Shown here: piece by piece, positions 55,645-63,767 of the stretch
How positions within the stretch are numbered: position 1 is the stretch's first letter
Layout of the letters: every line of letters starts with the position of its first letter
Assembly: GCF_019550795.1 (NCBI RefSeq)
Contig: NZ_CP080545.1
Span: forward strand, 2,499,501-2,563,500
Source of the DNA: Paenibacillus sp. sptzw28
GTDB taxonomy: Bacteria > Bacillota > Bacilli > Paenibacillales > Paenibacillaceae
Direction: 5' to 3'
DNA: 64,000 bases
Translations under genes and position numbers: made by a program
Notes under the pieces: model-generated
The model's input: only the letters and a program-made list of their open reading frames with translations
The model's database searches: none
What the model was told of the DNA's origin: nothing

Positions 55645-56715
55645 ATGAGCGATCCGGTTTATGCACAGCTTCTGGCGCTCATCGGAACCGCCGATGACGT
55701 TAAGACGCTGCGCGGCTTGCGGGATCAAATCCACGAGCAAATGGAAGCTATGCTCTCTGAACAACCTGTCGAACAATTCTATATCGATCTGAACGAGGCG
55801 CATGACGCATTAATAAGGCGGACCATTGCCCTCTCGGAAGCGCAAATGGCACGGATGGGGAATGGCTCCCCACCCGTGCCTTACGCATATTTGTTGTTCG
55901 GCAGCGGGGGTAGGGAGGAGCAGACGTTATCAAGCGATCAGGACAGCGGAATTGTATACGGTTCTCCCGAAGAAGAATCAGACCGTGAATCGGTATCACT
56001 ATATTTTCGTACATTCGCGAATACGGTCGTCGAGAAGCTGCAGCAGGTCGGTTACCCGCCCTGCGACGGCAATGTCATCAGCTCAAACCCGGAATGGTGT
56101 CTATCAATAACCGAATGGAAGACAAAGCTCAACCTTTGGTTTGAGGAGCCTGATTGGGAACGGGTGAGATACCTGCTGATTGTAGCAGACTGCAGGCTGA
56201 TTTGCGGTGACAGCACTTTATTGAAAGAGCTTAAGGATCACTATTATACCGATACGCTGGAAAACCCGGTCATCGTACGGCACATGCTCAATAATACAAT
56301 GCGTCATAAGATGCTGATCGGTGTGTTCGGGCAGCTTCTAAAGGAGCAATACGGTCAGGATGCCGGAAGTCTGGACGTTAAATATGGTGCTTACATTCCA
56401 ATGGTCAACTCTATTCGATTGATGAGCATACAAGCAGGTCTGCGGGAAACATCAACACTGAGCCGAATTCGCGGCTTGCTTTTAAAAGGGAAACTTACAG
56501 CCCATGATGCAGCATCTTATGCCGGTGCGTTTCGTTTGTTTCTTAGGCTCCGGCTCATGACGACCGAGCGCAAGGACGACGGTCTGTATGCCAATAACGG
56601 CAAGCTGGCCGGCAGCAAGCTTACCAGAGAATTAGTCGATGAGCTGAAGAATGGTCTAAGGCTCGGCAAAAGGCTGCAGCGACACGTCAATAAAGAAACA
56701 ATGGGCAGGCTTTAG
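55645..56715 (+). CDS. DUF294 nucleotidyltransferase-like protein (GlnD-related)
   Basis: 356 aa. An N-terminal helical domain (about 1-80) is followed by a DNA polymerase beta-type nucleotidyltransferase core LLFGSGGREEQTLSSDQDSGIVY (about 91-113, GS...D-x-D pattern), then NPEWCLSITEWKTKLNLWFEEPDWE and a C-terminal DUF294_C substrate-binding-like domain (about 215-350). This resembles the N-terminal uridylyltransferase part of GlnD, without HD or ACT domains. It follows amt by 43 bases and precedes an exonuclease by 20, so all three are likely co-transcribed. Activity and target unknown; a role in nitrogen signalling is a guess from context. Confidence 0.8.
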   Translation: MSDPVYAQLLALIGTADDVKTLRGLRDQIHEQMEAMLSEQPVEQFYIDLNEAHDALIRRTIALSEAQMARMGNGSPPVPYAYLLFGSGGREEQTLSSDQDSGIVYGSPEEESDRESVSLYFRTFANTVVEKLQQVGYPPCDGNVISSNPEWCLSITEWKTKLNLWFEEPDWERVRYLLIVADCRLICGDSTLLKELKDHYYTDTLENPVIVRHMLNNTMRHKMLIGVFGQLLKEQYGQDAGSLDVKYGAYIPMVNSIRLMSIQAGLRETSTLSRIRGLLLKGKLTAHDAASYAGAFRLFLRLRLMTTERKDDGLYANNGKLAGSKLTRELVDELKNGLRLGKRLQRHVNKETMGRL

Positions 56716-56735
56716 GCTAGGCGGAGGGGAGAACC

Positions 56736-57470
56736 ATGAAAGAGCAAAAAGGCGTCGGGCGGATGTGGCACCTGTATAAAATGGGCGGCATCACCCCGGC
56801 GATTGCTTCAATGATGGGCGCGCAGAATGCGCAGCAAATGGCGTTCATCCGTTCGATGTCGAAGGAGCAGCGCAAGGAATCAATACTCGATCAGCCGCTT
56901 TCCGAGCTGGAGGTTGTCGTATTTGATTTGGAGACGACGGGGTTTTATCCGTATAACGGCGATGAAATCCTATCGGTTGGGGCTGTCACCTTAAAGGGTG
57001 AGGAGCTGCTCGAGAACCGTTCATTCTACAGCCTTGTCAACCCAAAGCGGAAAGTGCCCAAGCACATTACGGAGCTGACGGGAATAACGAACGAGATGGC
57101 GGAGGATGCGCCGGATCTGATGCAGGTGCTGCATGATTTCATGGAGTTTACCGGAAAACGGATGCTGATCGCTCATGCCAGCAGTCATGACAAACAGTTT
57201 TTAAATGCGGCGCTTTGGCGGACCTCCAAGATCAATCTTACTCACCGGGTATTGGATACGATGATGGTGGCCAAATGGCTGGAGCCGAAGCGGGACGGGT
57301 ATGGGCTCGATCAACTGCTGGAAGACAGCGGTATTCCCATCACGCAGCGGCATCATGCGCTTGAGGATTCTTTCATGACGGCGAAGCTGTGGCTGTTGTA
57401 TTTGAAACGAATTTTGAACCGGAATATTGTGACTCTTGGCGATCTATACGCCTATCTCAGCAAGCACTAA
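56736..57470 (+). CDS. DEDDh 3'-5' exonuclease (DnaQ-like)
   Basis: 244 aa. Exo I motif FDLETTG (D64, E66), Exo II region with ANPKR...IAHASSHDKQFLNAAL, and Exo III HHALEDS near residue 206, the DEDDh set of DnaQ/PolC epsilon-type nucleases. The first 50 residues (RMWHLYKMGGITPAIASMMG) are an extension not found in PolC epsilon. In proteobacteria a similar exonuclease is found beside DUF294 genes at acetate-permease loci, so the pair is a recurrent module. Its 3' end overlaps the convergent M67 gene by 27 bases. Confidence 0.85.
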   Translation: MKEQKGVGRMWHLYKMGGITPAIASMMGAQNAQQMAFIRSMSKEQRKESILDQPLSELEVVVFDLETTGFYPYNGDEILSVGAVTLKGEELLENRSFYSLVNPKRKVPKHITELTGITNEMAEDAPDLMQVLHDFMEFTGKRMLIAHASSHDKQFLNAALWRTSKINLTHRVLDTMMVAKWLEPKRDGYGLDQLLEDSGIPITQRHHALEDSFMTAKLWLLYLKRILNRNIVTLGDLYAYLSKH

Positions 57471-57944
57471 GGGAGTGAATGATGTACCGTTCCAAAAGTA
57501 TGGCCTGATTGAGGGACGTTCAGGTTCTGAAAAGGATATGATCCAGTAAGAAGCGACTGCTGCATACTGGAGTCCATTATAATCCGCCCTAGAGGGAACT
57601 GCAGGGGCATTGGGATGGGAATGATATAAACCGACAAGCTTTTGTCGGTTTTTTTCTATGCGGTAAAGCGTTTCAATCCAAGCTTGCGGATCGAACATGA
57701 ACGATTGCAAAGGCCAGCCGGCAATATTGCGGATTGGATATACGGAGCTGACTCTCGGGATATTCCCGGGCAGCGAATCGGTGTCTTGTTCACCGCATGC
57801 AAGTACACCGCATGCTTCCAAGGGTAGTGCTTGCCTGCATTCGGTAACAAGTGATTGAGCGGCGGCGGCAGTGATTTCGGCCCGCACAGGATGTCCGGAG
57901 TGCAGCCATTTAAAGTCCGGTGTCTTAGGTTTCTTGGTATCCAT
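57444..57944 (-). CDS. M67-family (JAB/MPN+) metallopeptidase
   Basis: 166 aa. JAMM zinc motif: Glu in LPLEACGVLACG (about 42), then GLYHSHPNAPAVPSRAD (about 105-121) with HxH and the Asp ten residues later. Bacterial members remove ubiquitin-like tails from sulfur-carrier proteins or act in cysteine synthesis from thiocarboxylates. No sulfur-carrier gene is adjacent. ATG 57944 has GAGAGA nearby. Its coding sequence contains the terminator of the opposite exonuclease transcript, and its last 27 bases overlap that gene. Confidence 0.8.
   Translation of the reverse strand: MDTKKPKTPDFKWLHSGHPVRAEITAAAAQSLVTECRQALPLEACGVLACGEQDTDSLPGNIPRVSSVYPIRNIAGWPLQSFMFDPQAWIETLYRIEKNRQKLVGLYHSHPNAPAVPSRADYNGLQYAAVASYWIISFSEPERPSIRPYFWNGTSFTPLVLAEIGV
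57629..57656 (+). terminator. Terminator for the amt-DUF294-exonuclease unit inside the M67 gene
   Basis: AACCGACAA (57629-57637) pairs with TTGTCGGTT (57642-57650), followed by seven T. On the opposite strand this DNA encodes part of the M67 protein upstream of its HSHP motif. Confidence 0.75.
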
Positions 57945-58028
57945 AAACCATTCTCTCTTTCGCCACGAAGGATTCAGGCTTCATTATACCTTATCGGCCT
58001 CTTCTTCAGAAGTGGCTGGCCTGTTGTG

Positions 58029-59333
58029 TCAGCCTCCAACCTTCTTGGGCGGATGAATCAATAGAAGTATTATGATTAAACCCATCAGCGACAAACCCGC
58101 CACGACACCGAACAAAAGCCTATCCGAGCGATCTGCCATCCATCCGAACAAGGGCGGGCCAAAGGCTACCCCGAAGAAGCGCAGGCTGCTGTACAGCGAG
58201 GTAACCATACCCCGGTGAGAACGGTCTACTGAAGCTGTAATCAGCGTGTTCAAGCAGGGCAGCAGAAGACCCGTGCCAATGCTGCTCAGTGTCGTAAATC
58301 CGATAAGCGCATATATATTGCCGTTCAGAAAAGCTGCCGCTGTAAGCGCTCCGCTCATAAGCCCCAAACCAACTAACATAAGCACTCGCATGAGCGTTCC
58401 ATTGTTCTTGATTTTACGCCCTGTGAGGTAGGCGGTTGCCACGAGTCCCAGAAGTGGTATGGCTAGAATCCCGCCTTTGGGGACACCGTCGATGTTATAT
58501 GGAGCTTTCTCCAACAGGTCGGACAACCGAAAGAGTATGCCGAACAGAATGAACAATCCGAGCGAACCGCAGACGAAGGCGGAGATGAGCCAGCGGCCTT
58601 TCTCCCGGAATATTTTGACGCCATCGGATACGTATTGTTTGACGGTTTGTTTCTCCTTATCGTTCGGGGGCTCTTTAATCATCAGCAGCATGGCTGCGAA
58701 TGAAGCGGCACAGAAGAGCGGGAACCCGAATAAGGGGGCATACCATACGATTAGGGCCAGCAGTGAACCGAGGATAGGGCTCAAGACTTTACCTGCTCCG
58801 TTGGAAGCCTCAATAAGTCCAAGCGCTTCACTCTCATCACCGCCCTTATACATATCACCGACGAGTGCCATCGCGATCGGGGAGGTGCCTGCAGCTCCAA
58901 CACCTTGCAAAGCCCTGGAAGCGATGAGAAGCCAGTACGAATGCATTACAGCTCCGATACCTGCCGATATTCCTGCGATCCCGTATAAGGCAAGCGAGGG
59001 AAGGATAATCGCTTTGCGCGAGAAACGGTCCGATAAAAACCCGGCAATGGGTATGACAATGCCCGCTGCGAGGGAAAACAAGGTAATAACCAAGCTTGCC
59101 TGGAAACCTGAGATGTCGAGTTTACGTTCCATTTCGGGAAGTATCGGCACAAGCATGGAATTTCCGAGTACAAGCACCAGCGGAACGGACGAGAGCGCAA
59201 TGTATTCTTTCCATTTGGTACCGCCGCTTGTCTTCTTCTTGTTCCCGCGGGCTTCTTGAGTGGAATCATCACCCTCCACGGTACGCAGTTTCTGTTGTTT
59301 CCCTATTGCCCACCCTGGCTTTACTTTGTCCAT
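58029..59333 (-). CDS. MFS transporter
   Basis: 434-aa major facilitator with 12 helices after a hydrophilic N terminus of about 40 residues. Motif A-like GFLSDRFSRKAIILPSLALYG (about 97-117), RALQGVGAAGTSPIAMALVGDM in helix 5 (drug:H+ antiporter signature C-like), and a central loop (about 225-245). It resembles YmfD-type exporters. Substrate not determinable. CAGGAGA precedes ATG 59333. Divergent from the TlpA-like gene. Confidence 0.85.
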   Translation of the reverse strand: MDKVKPGWAIGKQQKLRTVEGDDSTQEARGNKKKTSGGTKWKEYIALSSVPLVLVLGNSMLVPILPEMERKLDISGFQASLVITLFSLAAGIVIPIAGFLSDRFSRKAIILPSLALYGIAGISAGIGAVMHSYWLLIASRALQGVGAAGTSPIAMALVGDMYKGGDESEALGLIEASNGAGKVLSPILGSLLALIVWYAPLFGFPLFCAASFAAMLLMIKEPPNDKEKQTVKQYVSDGVKIFREKGRWLISAFVCGSLGLFILFGILFRLSDLLEKAPYNIDGVPKGGILAIPLLGLVATAYLTGRKIKNNGTLMRVLMLVGLGLMSGALTAAAFLNGNIYALIGFTTLSSIGTGLLLPCLNTLITASVDRSHRGMVTSLYSSLRFFGVAFGPPLFGWMADRSDRLLFGVVAGLSLMGLIIILLLIHPPKKVGG

Positions 59334-59390
59334 CGTCTAAGTTCTCCTGTTAAGGTGTATTCTGGCTTTAGTGTTAATGTGTCCTCCGAC

Positions 59391-59420
59391 TTGAGGATCC
59401 ATTCTTTATCGTGGTAACAT
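59391..59420 (+). promoter_or_regulatory. Possible promoter of the TlpA-like gene
   Basis: TTGAGG (59391-59396), 18-bp spacer, TAACAT (59415-59420). Confidence 0.35.
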
Positions 59421-59464
59421 GTAGGAAGTGCGACCCTAATAAGAAGAAGGAAAGAAGGCGCAGG

Positions 59465-60028
59465 ATGAAACGAACCATTTTTTTGATAGCAATCGTGCTC
59501 GTACTTGCGGGCGCCGCGATTTATGTAAATAATGATAAGCAAAGCGAGGCGCTCAGTGCTTCGGCGGAAATGAAACCGAAACCGGGATATTCGGCACCTA
59601 CGCTGATGCTTCCTGATTTGAATGATAAGGACGTCGCAATCGGCGGCAAACGGGACAAACCGACCATTATTAATTTCTGGGCTTCATGGTGCGGCCCTTG
59701 TGAGACGGAGGCTCCGGATTTGCAAGCATTGTCGCAGAAATACGGAGACCGGCTCGATCTGTATGGGATCAATGCGACCAGCTATGACAGGGAGCGTCAG
59801 GCAAGGGAGTTTGTCATTCAGCAAAATCTGACATTCCCGATTCTTATGGACCGCGATGGGAAGGCGACGGAGCTCTATAAGGTTAGCTCGTTCCCGACCA
59901 GTCTGCTTATAGACAGCAAAGGAATTGTCAGAGAGCGAATTCCGGGCATTATCTCGAAGGATCAATGGGAGGAGATCATTGACAAGTGGCTGCAGGCCGA
60001 GGAACAGGCCGGCGGCAGCGTCGGCTAA
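59465..60028 (+). CDS. TlpA/ResA-like membrane-anchored thiol-disulfide oxidoreductase
   Basis: 187 aa. An N-terminal anchor helix (about 4-22) is followed by an extracytoplasmic AhpC/TSA-thioredoxin fold with active-site WASWCGPCETEAP (about 73-85), the cis-Pro region FPTSLLIDSKG and a conserved YGINATSYD. ResA-type proteins reduce apocytochromes; no cytochrome genes are adjacent, so the substrate is open. ATG 59465 follows GAAAGAAGG; in-frame upstream sequence is basic and lacks a site. Confidence 0.87.
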   Translation: MKRTIFLIAIVLVLAGAAIYVNNDKQSEALSASAEMKPKPGYSAPTLMLPDLNDKDVAIGGKRDKPTIINFWASWCGPCETEAPDLQALSQKYGDRLDLYGINATSYDRERQAREFVIQQNLTFPILMDRDGKATELYKVSSFPTSLLIDSKGIVRERIPGIISKDQWEEIIDKWLQAEEQAGGSVG

Positions 60029-60033
60029 TGCAA

Positions 60034-60080
60034 AACGCCAAGGCACAGCGCGGGATAACCGCGAATGTCTTGGCGTTTCC
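60034..60080 (+). terminator. Bidirectional terminator between tlpA-like gene and cimA
   Basis: AACGCCAAG (60034-60042) and CTTGGCGTT (60069-60077) close a long hairpin with an inner CGCGG/CCGCG stem; T-rich on the plus strand after it and on the minus strand in the other direction. Confidence 0.7.
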
Positions 60081-60104
60081 TTGTATATGAGCGAGAATCA
60101 GAGA

Positions 60105-61721
60105 TTAATGATTCACAAGTCCAAGCCTTAAACGGCTCTCGCTTTGGACGCCGTTTACTTTGGACATATTGAGAAGTGCGTAGCGGAAGCTGTCAACGAG
60201 CGCTTCGAAGCTTGCTTCTATGACGTTGCCGGAGACGCCGACGGTGCTCCAGGTGTTGTTGAAATCGGTCGATTCCATCAGCACGCGAACCTTGGCGGCC
60301 GTTGCATCCTTCTCATCGATTACACGCACTTTATAGTCGGATAAGTGAATATTGTTGATGCTCGGAAAAAATTGCACCAACGACTTGCGGAGCGCGTTAT
60401 CGAGCGCATTGACCGGACCGTTGCCTTCTGCCGCCGTATAAACGGATTGACCGTCAACGTTTACTTTCACGATCGCCTCAGCGTTCATGCTGTCGCCGTT
60501 CGATTTCTCTACGAGCAATTTTAGCGATTCCAGCTGAAACAGCTCTTTCATTCCGCCGAAAGCTTCACGCAGAAGGAGTTCGAGCGAGGCGTCTGCGCCT
60601 TCGAACTGGTAGCCTTGGTGTTCGAGCTCCTTGATGCGCTCCATGATTTGCTTCGTCTTCTCGTTGTTGGCATTCACATCGAGCCCGAGCTCCTGCGCCT
60701 TCGAAATGATATTGCTCTGTCCGGCAAGCTCGGAAACCAAGATGCGCTGCTTGTTACCTACCAATTCCGGGCGAATATGCTCATATGTCTTTGAATCTTT
60801 CATAATTGCGGAGACATGAATGCCGCCTTTGTGAGCGAACGCCGCATTGCCGACATAAGGCTGGCCGACAGGCATATGCGCATTTGCGATTTCGCTGATG
60901 TATCGCGCGGCACCTGTAAGTGATTGCAGCTGTTCGCTGTTGATACAGGGATAATTCATCTTAAGCTGCAAATTCGGTATAATAGAGCACAGGTTAGCGT
61001 TGCCGCACCGTTCACCGTAGCCGTTGATAGTCCCTTGAATCTGGCGTGCGCCGGCTTGTACGGCTGCTAACGTATTGGCCACTGCGAGCTCGCAGTCGTT
61101 ATGTGTGTGAATCCCAAGTGGTGCGGTAAGTTCTGCGCGGATGCGCGAAACGATGTCGTGAATTTCCGTCGGGAGCGTACCCCCGTTCGTGTCGCAGAGC
61201 ACGATCCAATCCGCTCCAGCGTCCTGGGCTTTGCGCAGAACGGAGAGCGCATACTCCGGATTATGCTTGTATCCGTCGAAGAAATGCTCGGCGTCGAAAA
61301 TTGCTTCAACTTCGCTTCTTTTCAGGAAGGCAAAGGAATCATATATCATCGCCAGATTTTCCTCCAGCGATGTTTGGAGCGCAGTATGAACATGAAAGTC
61401 CCATGACTTCCCGACCAGCGTGGCAGCGGGTACGCCGGATTCGACAATACGAATAAGACTGCTGTCATGCTCGGCGATGCTGTTTTTCCTTCTCGTACTG
61501 CCAAAGGCGGTAACTTTGGCATTAAAATTGAAACTCTTCACACGCTGGAAGAATTCGATATCCTTGCTGTTGCTACCGGGATTTCCGCCTTCAATATAAT
61601 GAACGCCTAGTGAGTCGAGCTTCTGGGCGATTTTGATTTTGTCGTCGGCCGACAGGCTGATTCCTTCTCCTTGCGTGCCATCTCGCAGCGTCGTGTCGAA
61701 AACCGAGATTGTGTTTGCCAT
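60105..61721 (-). CDS. cimA: (R)-citramalate synthase, CimA type
   Basis: 538-aa DRE-TIM family enzyme condensing acetyl-CoA and pyruvate to citramalate, feeding isoleucine synthesis through 2-oxobutanoate. Start MANTISVFDTTLRDGTQGEGISLSADDKIKIAQ; HTHNDCELAVANTLAAVQAGARQIQGTINGYGER carries metal-binding histidines; FAHKGGIHVSAIMK follows; the C-terminal regulatory domain (about 400-538) has AEGNGPVNALDNALRK and VGVSGNVIEASFEAL. The insert and length match the TIGR00977 group rather than IPM synthase. AAGGAGG lies before ATG 61721. Monocistronic. Confidence 0.9.
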   Translation of the reverse strand: MANTISVFDTTLRDGTQGEGISLSADDKIKIAQKLDSLGVHYIEGGNPGSNSKDIEFFQRVKSFNFNAKVTAFGSTRRKNSIAEHDSSLIRIVESGVPAATLVGKSWDFHVHTALQTSLEENLAMIYDSFAFLKRSEVEAIFDAEHFFDGYKHNPEYALSVLRKAQDAGADWIVLCDTNGGTLPTEIHDIVSRIRAELTAPLGIHTHNDCELAVANTLAAVQAGARQIQGTINGYGERCGNANLCSIIPNLQLKMNYPCINSEQLQSLTGAARYISEIANAHMPVGQPYVGNAAFAHKGGIHVSAIMKDSKTYEHIRPELVGNKQRILVSELAGQSNIISKAQELGLDVNANNEKTKQIMERIKELEHQGYQFEGADASLELLLREAFGGMKELFQLESLKLLVEKSNGDSMNAEAIVKVNVDGQSVYTAAEGNGPVNALDNALRKSLVQFFPSINNIHLSDYKVRVIDEKDATAAKVRVLMESTDFNNTWSTVGVSGNVIEASFEALVDSFRYALLNMSKVNGVQSESRLRLGLVNH

Positions 61722-61771
61722 TGCCTGGACGCGCCTCCTTCATGAATATTCGATGCAAAGTCATAAGTTCT

Positions 61772-61800
61772 ATTATAACATTACTTGTGCAGGGCGTAAA
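61772..61800 (-). promoter_or_regulatory. Sigma-A promoter of cimA
   Basis: Minus strand TTTACG (61795-61800), 17-bp spacer, perfect TATAAT (61772-61777). Confidence 0.75.
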
Positions 61801-62008
61801 TGTTGCCAATCCGGCGCGAATGCCTTCCGAGACGGCATGCGGAGCGGTTCATATTGACGGCTTTGCGGAGCAATTGTATCCTGATAAAGTACCTATTCTC
61901 ATTCATGCAGGAGGTGCGGAAGCTGTGAAAAGATTATCATTGATTAGGCTCGAGCAAGCTGCGAATACGGTTGCCCTCCATGAATGCGCGGCTGGAATTC
62001 TAGTATGA
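61787..62008 (+). CDS. Small unrecognised protein coupled to dinB
   Basis: About 73 aa: after GTG 61787 it reads VNVANPARMPSETACGAVHI, DGFAEQLYPDKVPILIHAGG, AEAVKRLSLIRLEQAANTVA, LHECAAGILV. No known domain recognised. Evidence that it is real: the stop overlaps the dinB start as ATGA (62005-62008), giving dinB its missing initiation context, and the amino-acid composition looks protein-like. Against: no ribosome site is seen for GTG 61787, and ATG 61820 is an alternative start. It overlaps the cimA promoter region on the other strand. Confidence 0.5.
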   Translation: MQGVNVANPARMPSETACGAVHIDGFAEQLYPDKVPILIHAGGAEAVKRLSLIRLEQAANTVALHECAAGILV

Positions 62009-63288
62009 AGGAAGAGCGAAAGTCTGCAGGCAACAGCCGGGTCATTATCCATCTGGATATGAATGCATTCTACTGCTCCGTTCACGAAGCAGAGGAGCCG
62101 AGTGCTTATAAAGGAAAGCCGACCGCGGTTGCCGGGAGCGTGGAGCTCCGTAAGGGCGTCATCGTGACATCGTCTTATACGGCACGCAAAGCGGGCGTCA
62201 GGACGGGAATGACCGTACGTCAGGGCTTAAAGGTTTGTCCGGAGTTAATACTTATTCGTCCGGACTTTGATTTATACCGGAAATATTCGCGCGGCTTCAT
62301 GTCGATCGCGAGTCAATATACACCGCTGGTAGAAGCCACTTCAATTGATGAATGCTATCTTGATATTACCGGTTCTTCCACATTCGGCGAGCCGCTTGAT
62401 ATCGCCAGCGCGATTCAGGAACGGATTCAAGGGGAATGGAACCTGCCCTGTTCAATCGGGGTTGCGCCAAACAAGCTTCTGGCCAAGATGGCCTCTGATA
62501 TGCAGAAGCCAAACGGGTTTACGGTTCTGCGCATTCGCGATGTACCCCGGCTGCTTTGGGATAAGCCGTGCGATTCGCTCTTCGGAGTCGGACATAAAAC
62601 GGCGGAGAAGCTGCGGCGTCTCAATATTCGCACGATCGGTCAGCTCGCGGCAGCGGAAGAAGCGATGCTGGTCAAGCATTTCGGCGTTGTGGGCTCCTGG
62701 ATGAAATCGGCAGCGCACGGAATTGATCACTCGCCCGTCAGCAGCGCTAGAGAGCGCAACAAATCTATCGGGCATACGACTACGCTTCCGAGGGACGTCA
62801 CCAAGCGGGAGGAGGCGCACCGCATTTTGCTGAATTTGGCGGATCAGACCGGCAGGAGAATGCGGCGGCAGAAGCTTGTGGCGGCCACGGTTCAGATCGT
62901 AATCCGTAAACCGGACATGTCAACGGTAAGCCGCTCGTCTACTCTTGGCGTGCCTACGGATACCACAAACGAGATTCACCGGGAAGCATGCAAATTGTTC
63001 GACAAGCATTGGCGCGAGGGCGAGCCGGTCAGGCTGCTGGGCGTGACGCTGCAAAATTTAACGAAGCAAAGCGAAACCGCCATGCAGCTTGATTTGTTTG
63101 ATTACGAGCAGCAGCCCCGCAAGGCTGCGCTGACCAAAACGATGGATATGCTGCGCGACAAATTCGGGGAGGATGCGGTTCTCACGGCCGGCATGCTTGG
63201 AGACGATCCTTCAACGCTGATCAGAAACAAGCGAATTCGCGGGACATCCTTGCAAATCGATGAGCATTTGTTATATAGTGATGAGTGA
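62005..63288 (+). CDS. dinB: DNA polymerase IV (Y family, DinB)
   Basis: Error-prone translesion polymerase, 427 aa. VIIHLDMNAFYCSVHEAEEP has the first catalytic Asp (about residue 18), TSIDECYLDITG the SxDE acids, then a helix-hairpin-helix (LFGVGHKTAEKLRRLNIRTIGQLA), the little-finger domain (about 235-345), and a sliding-clamp motif QLDLFD near residue 365. ATG 62005 overlaps the previous stop; ATG 61984, seven codons earlier in the same frame, lacks a ribosome site. No SOS box was found upstream. Confidence 0.92.
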   Translation: MKEERKSAGNSRVIIHLDMNAFYCSVHEAEEPSAYKGKPTAVAGSVELRKGVIVTSSYTARKAGVRTGMTVRQGLKVCPELILIRPDFDLYRKYSRGFMSIASQYTPLVEATSIDECYLDITGSSTFGEPLDIASAIQERIQGEWNLPCSIGVAPNKLLAKMASDMQKPNGFTVLRIRDVPRLLWDKPCDSLFGVGHKTAEKLRRLNIRTIGQLAAAEEAMLVKHFGVVGSWMKSAAHGIDHSPVSSARERNKSIGHTTTLPRDVTKREEAHRILLNLADQTGRRMRRQKLVAATVQIVIRKPDMSTVSRSSTLGVPTDTTNEIHREACKLFDKHWREGEPVRLLGVTLQNLTKQSETAMQLDLFDYEQQPRKAALTKTMDMLRDKFGEDAVLTAGMLGDDPSTLIRNKRIRGTSLQIDEHLLYSDE

Positions 63289-63320
63289 GGATTGTTCATA
63301 TTTATTCTGCCAGAAGGTAA

Positions 63321-63593
<273 letters not shown>

Positions 63594-63630
63594 TTAAGCG
63601 ATGAAATGCCGAAAGGCGTTCACATGAAAG

Positions 63631-63665
63631 TCCCATTTCTTGTTTCGACAAGAGGTGGGATTTTT
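63631..63665 (+). terminator. Terminator after the ferredoxin gene
   Basis: TCCCATTTCTTGT (63631-63643), loop TTCG, ACAAGAGGTGGGA (63648-63660; two G-U pairs), TTTTTCTTTG. Confidence 0.85.
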
Positions 63666-63689
63666 CTTTGTTTTTAGGGCAGGTTTATA

Positions 63690-63719
63690 TTGCCACTAAC
63701 TGTAACAGTGAACTAGAAT
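63690..63719 (+). promoter_or_regulatory. Sigma-A promoter of the CHASE2 gene
   Basis: TTGCCA (63690-63695), 18-bp spacer, TAGAAT (63714-63719). Confidence 0.6.
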
Positions 63720-63767
63720 AGAGAAATGGATTGATAGTGCAGATTATTAAGAGAATCGGGGGACTTT

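Noticed and set aside
61722..61786. SOS box upstream of the dinB unit
   Set aside because: No sequence approaching CGAACRNRYGTTYC was found between cimA and dinB.
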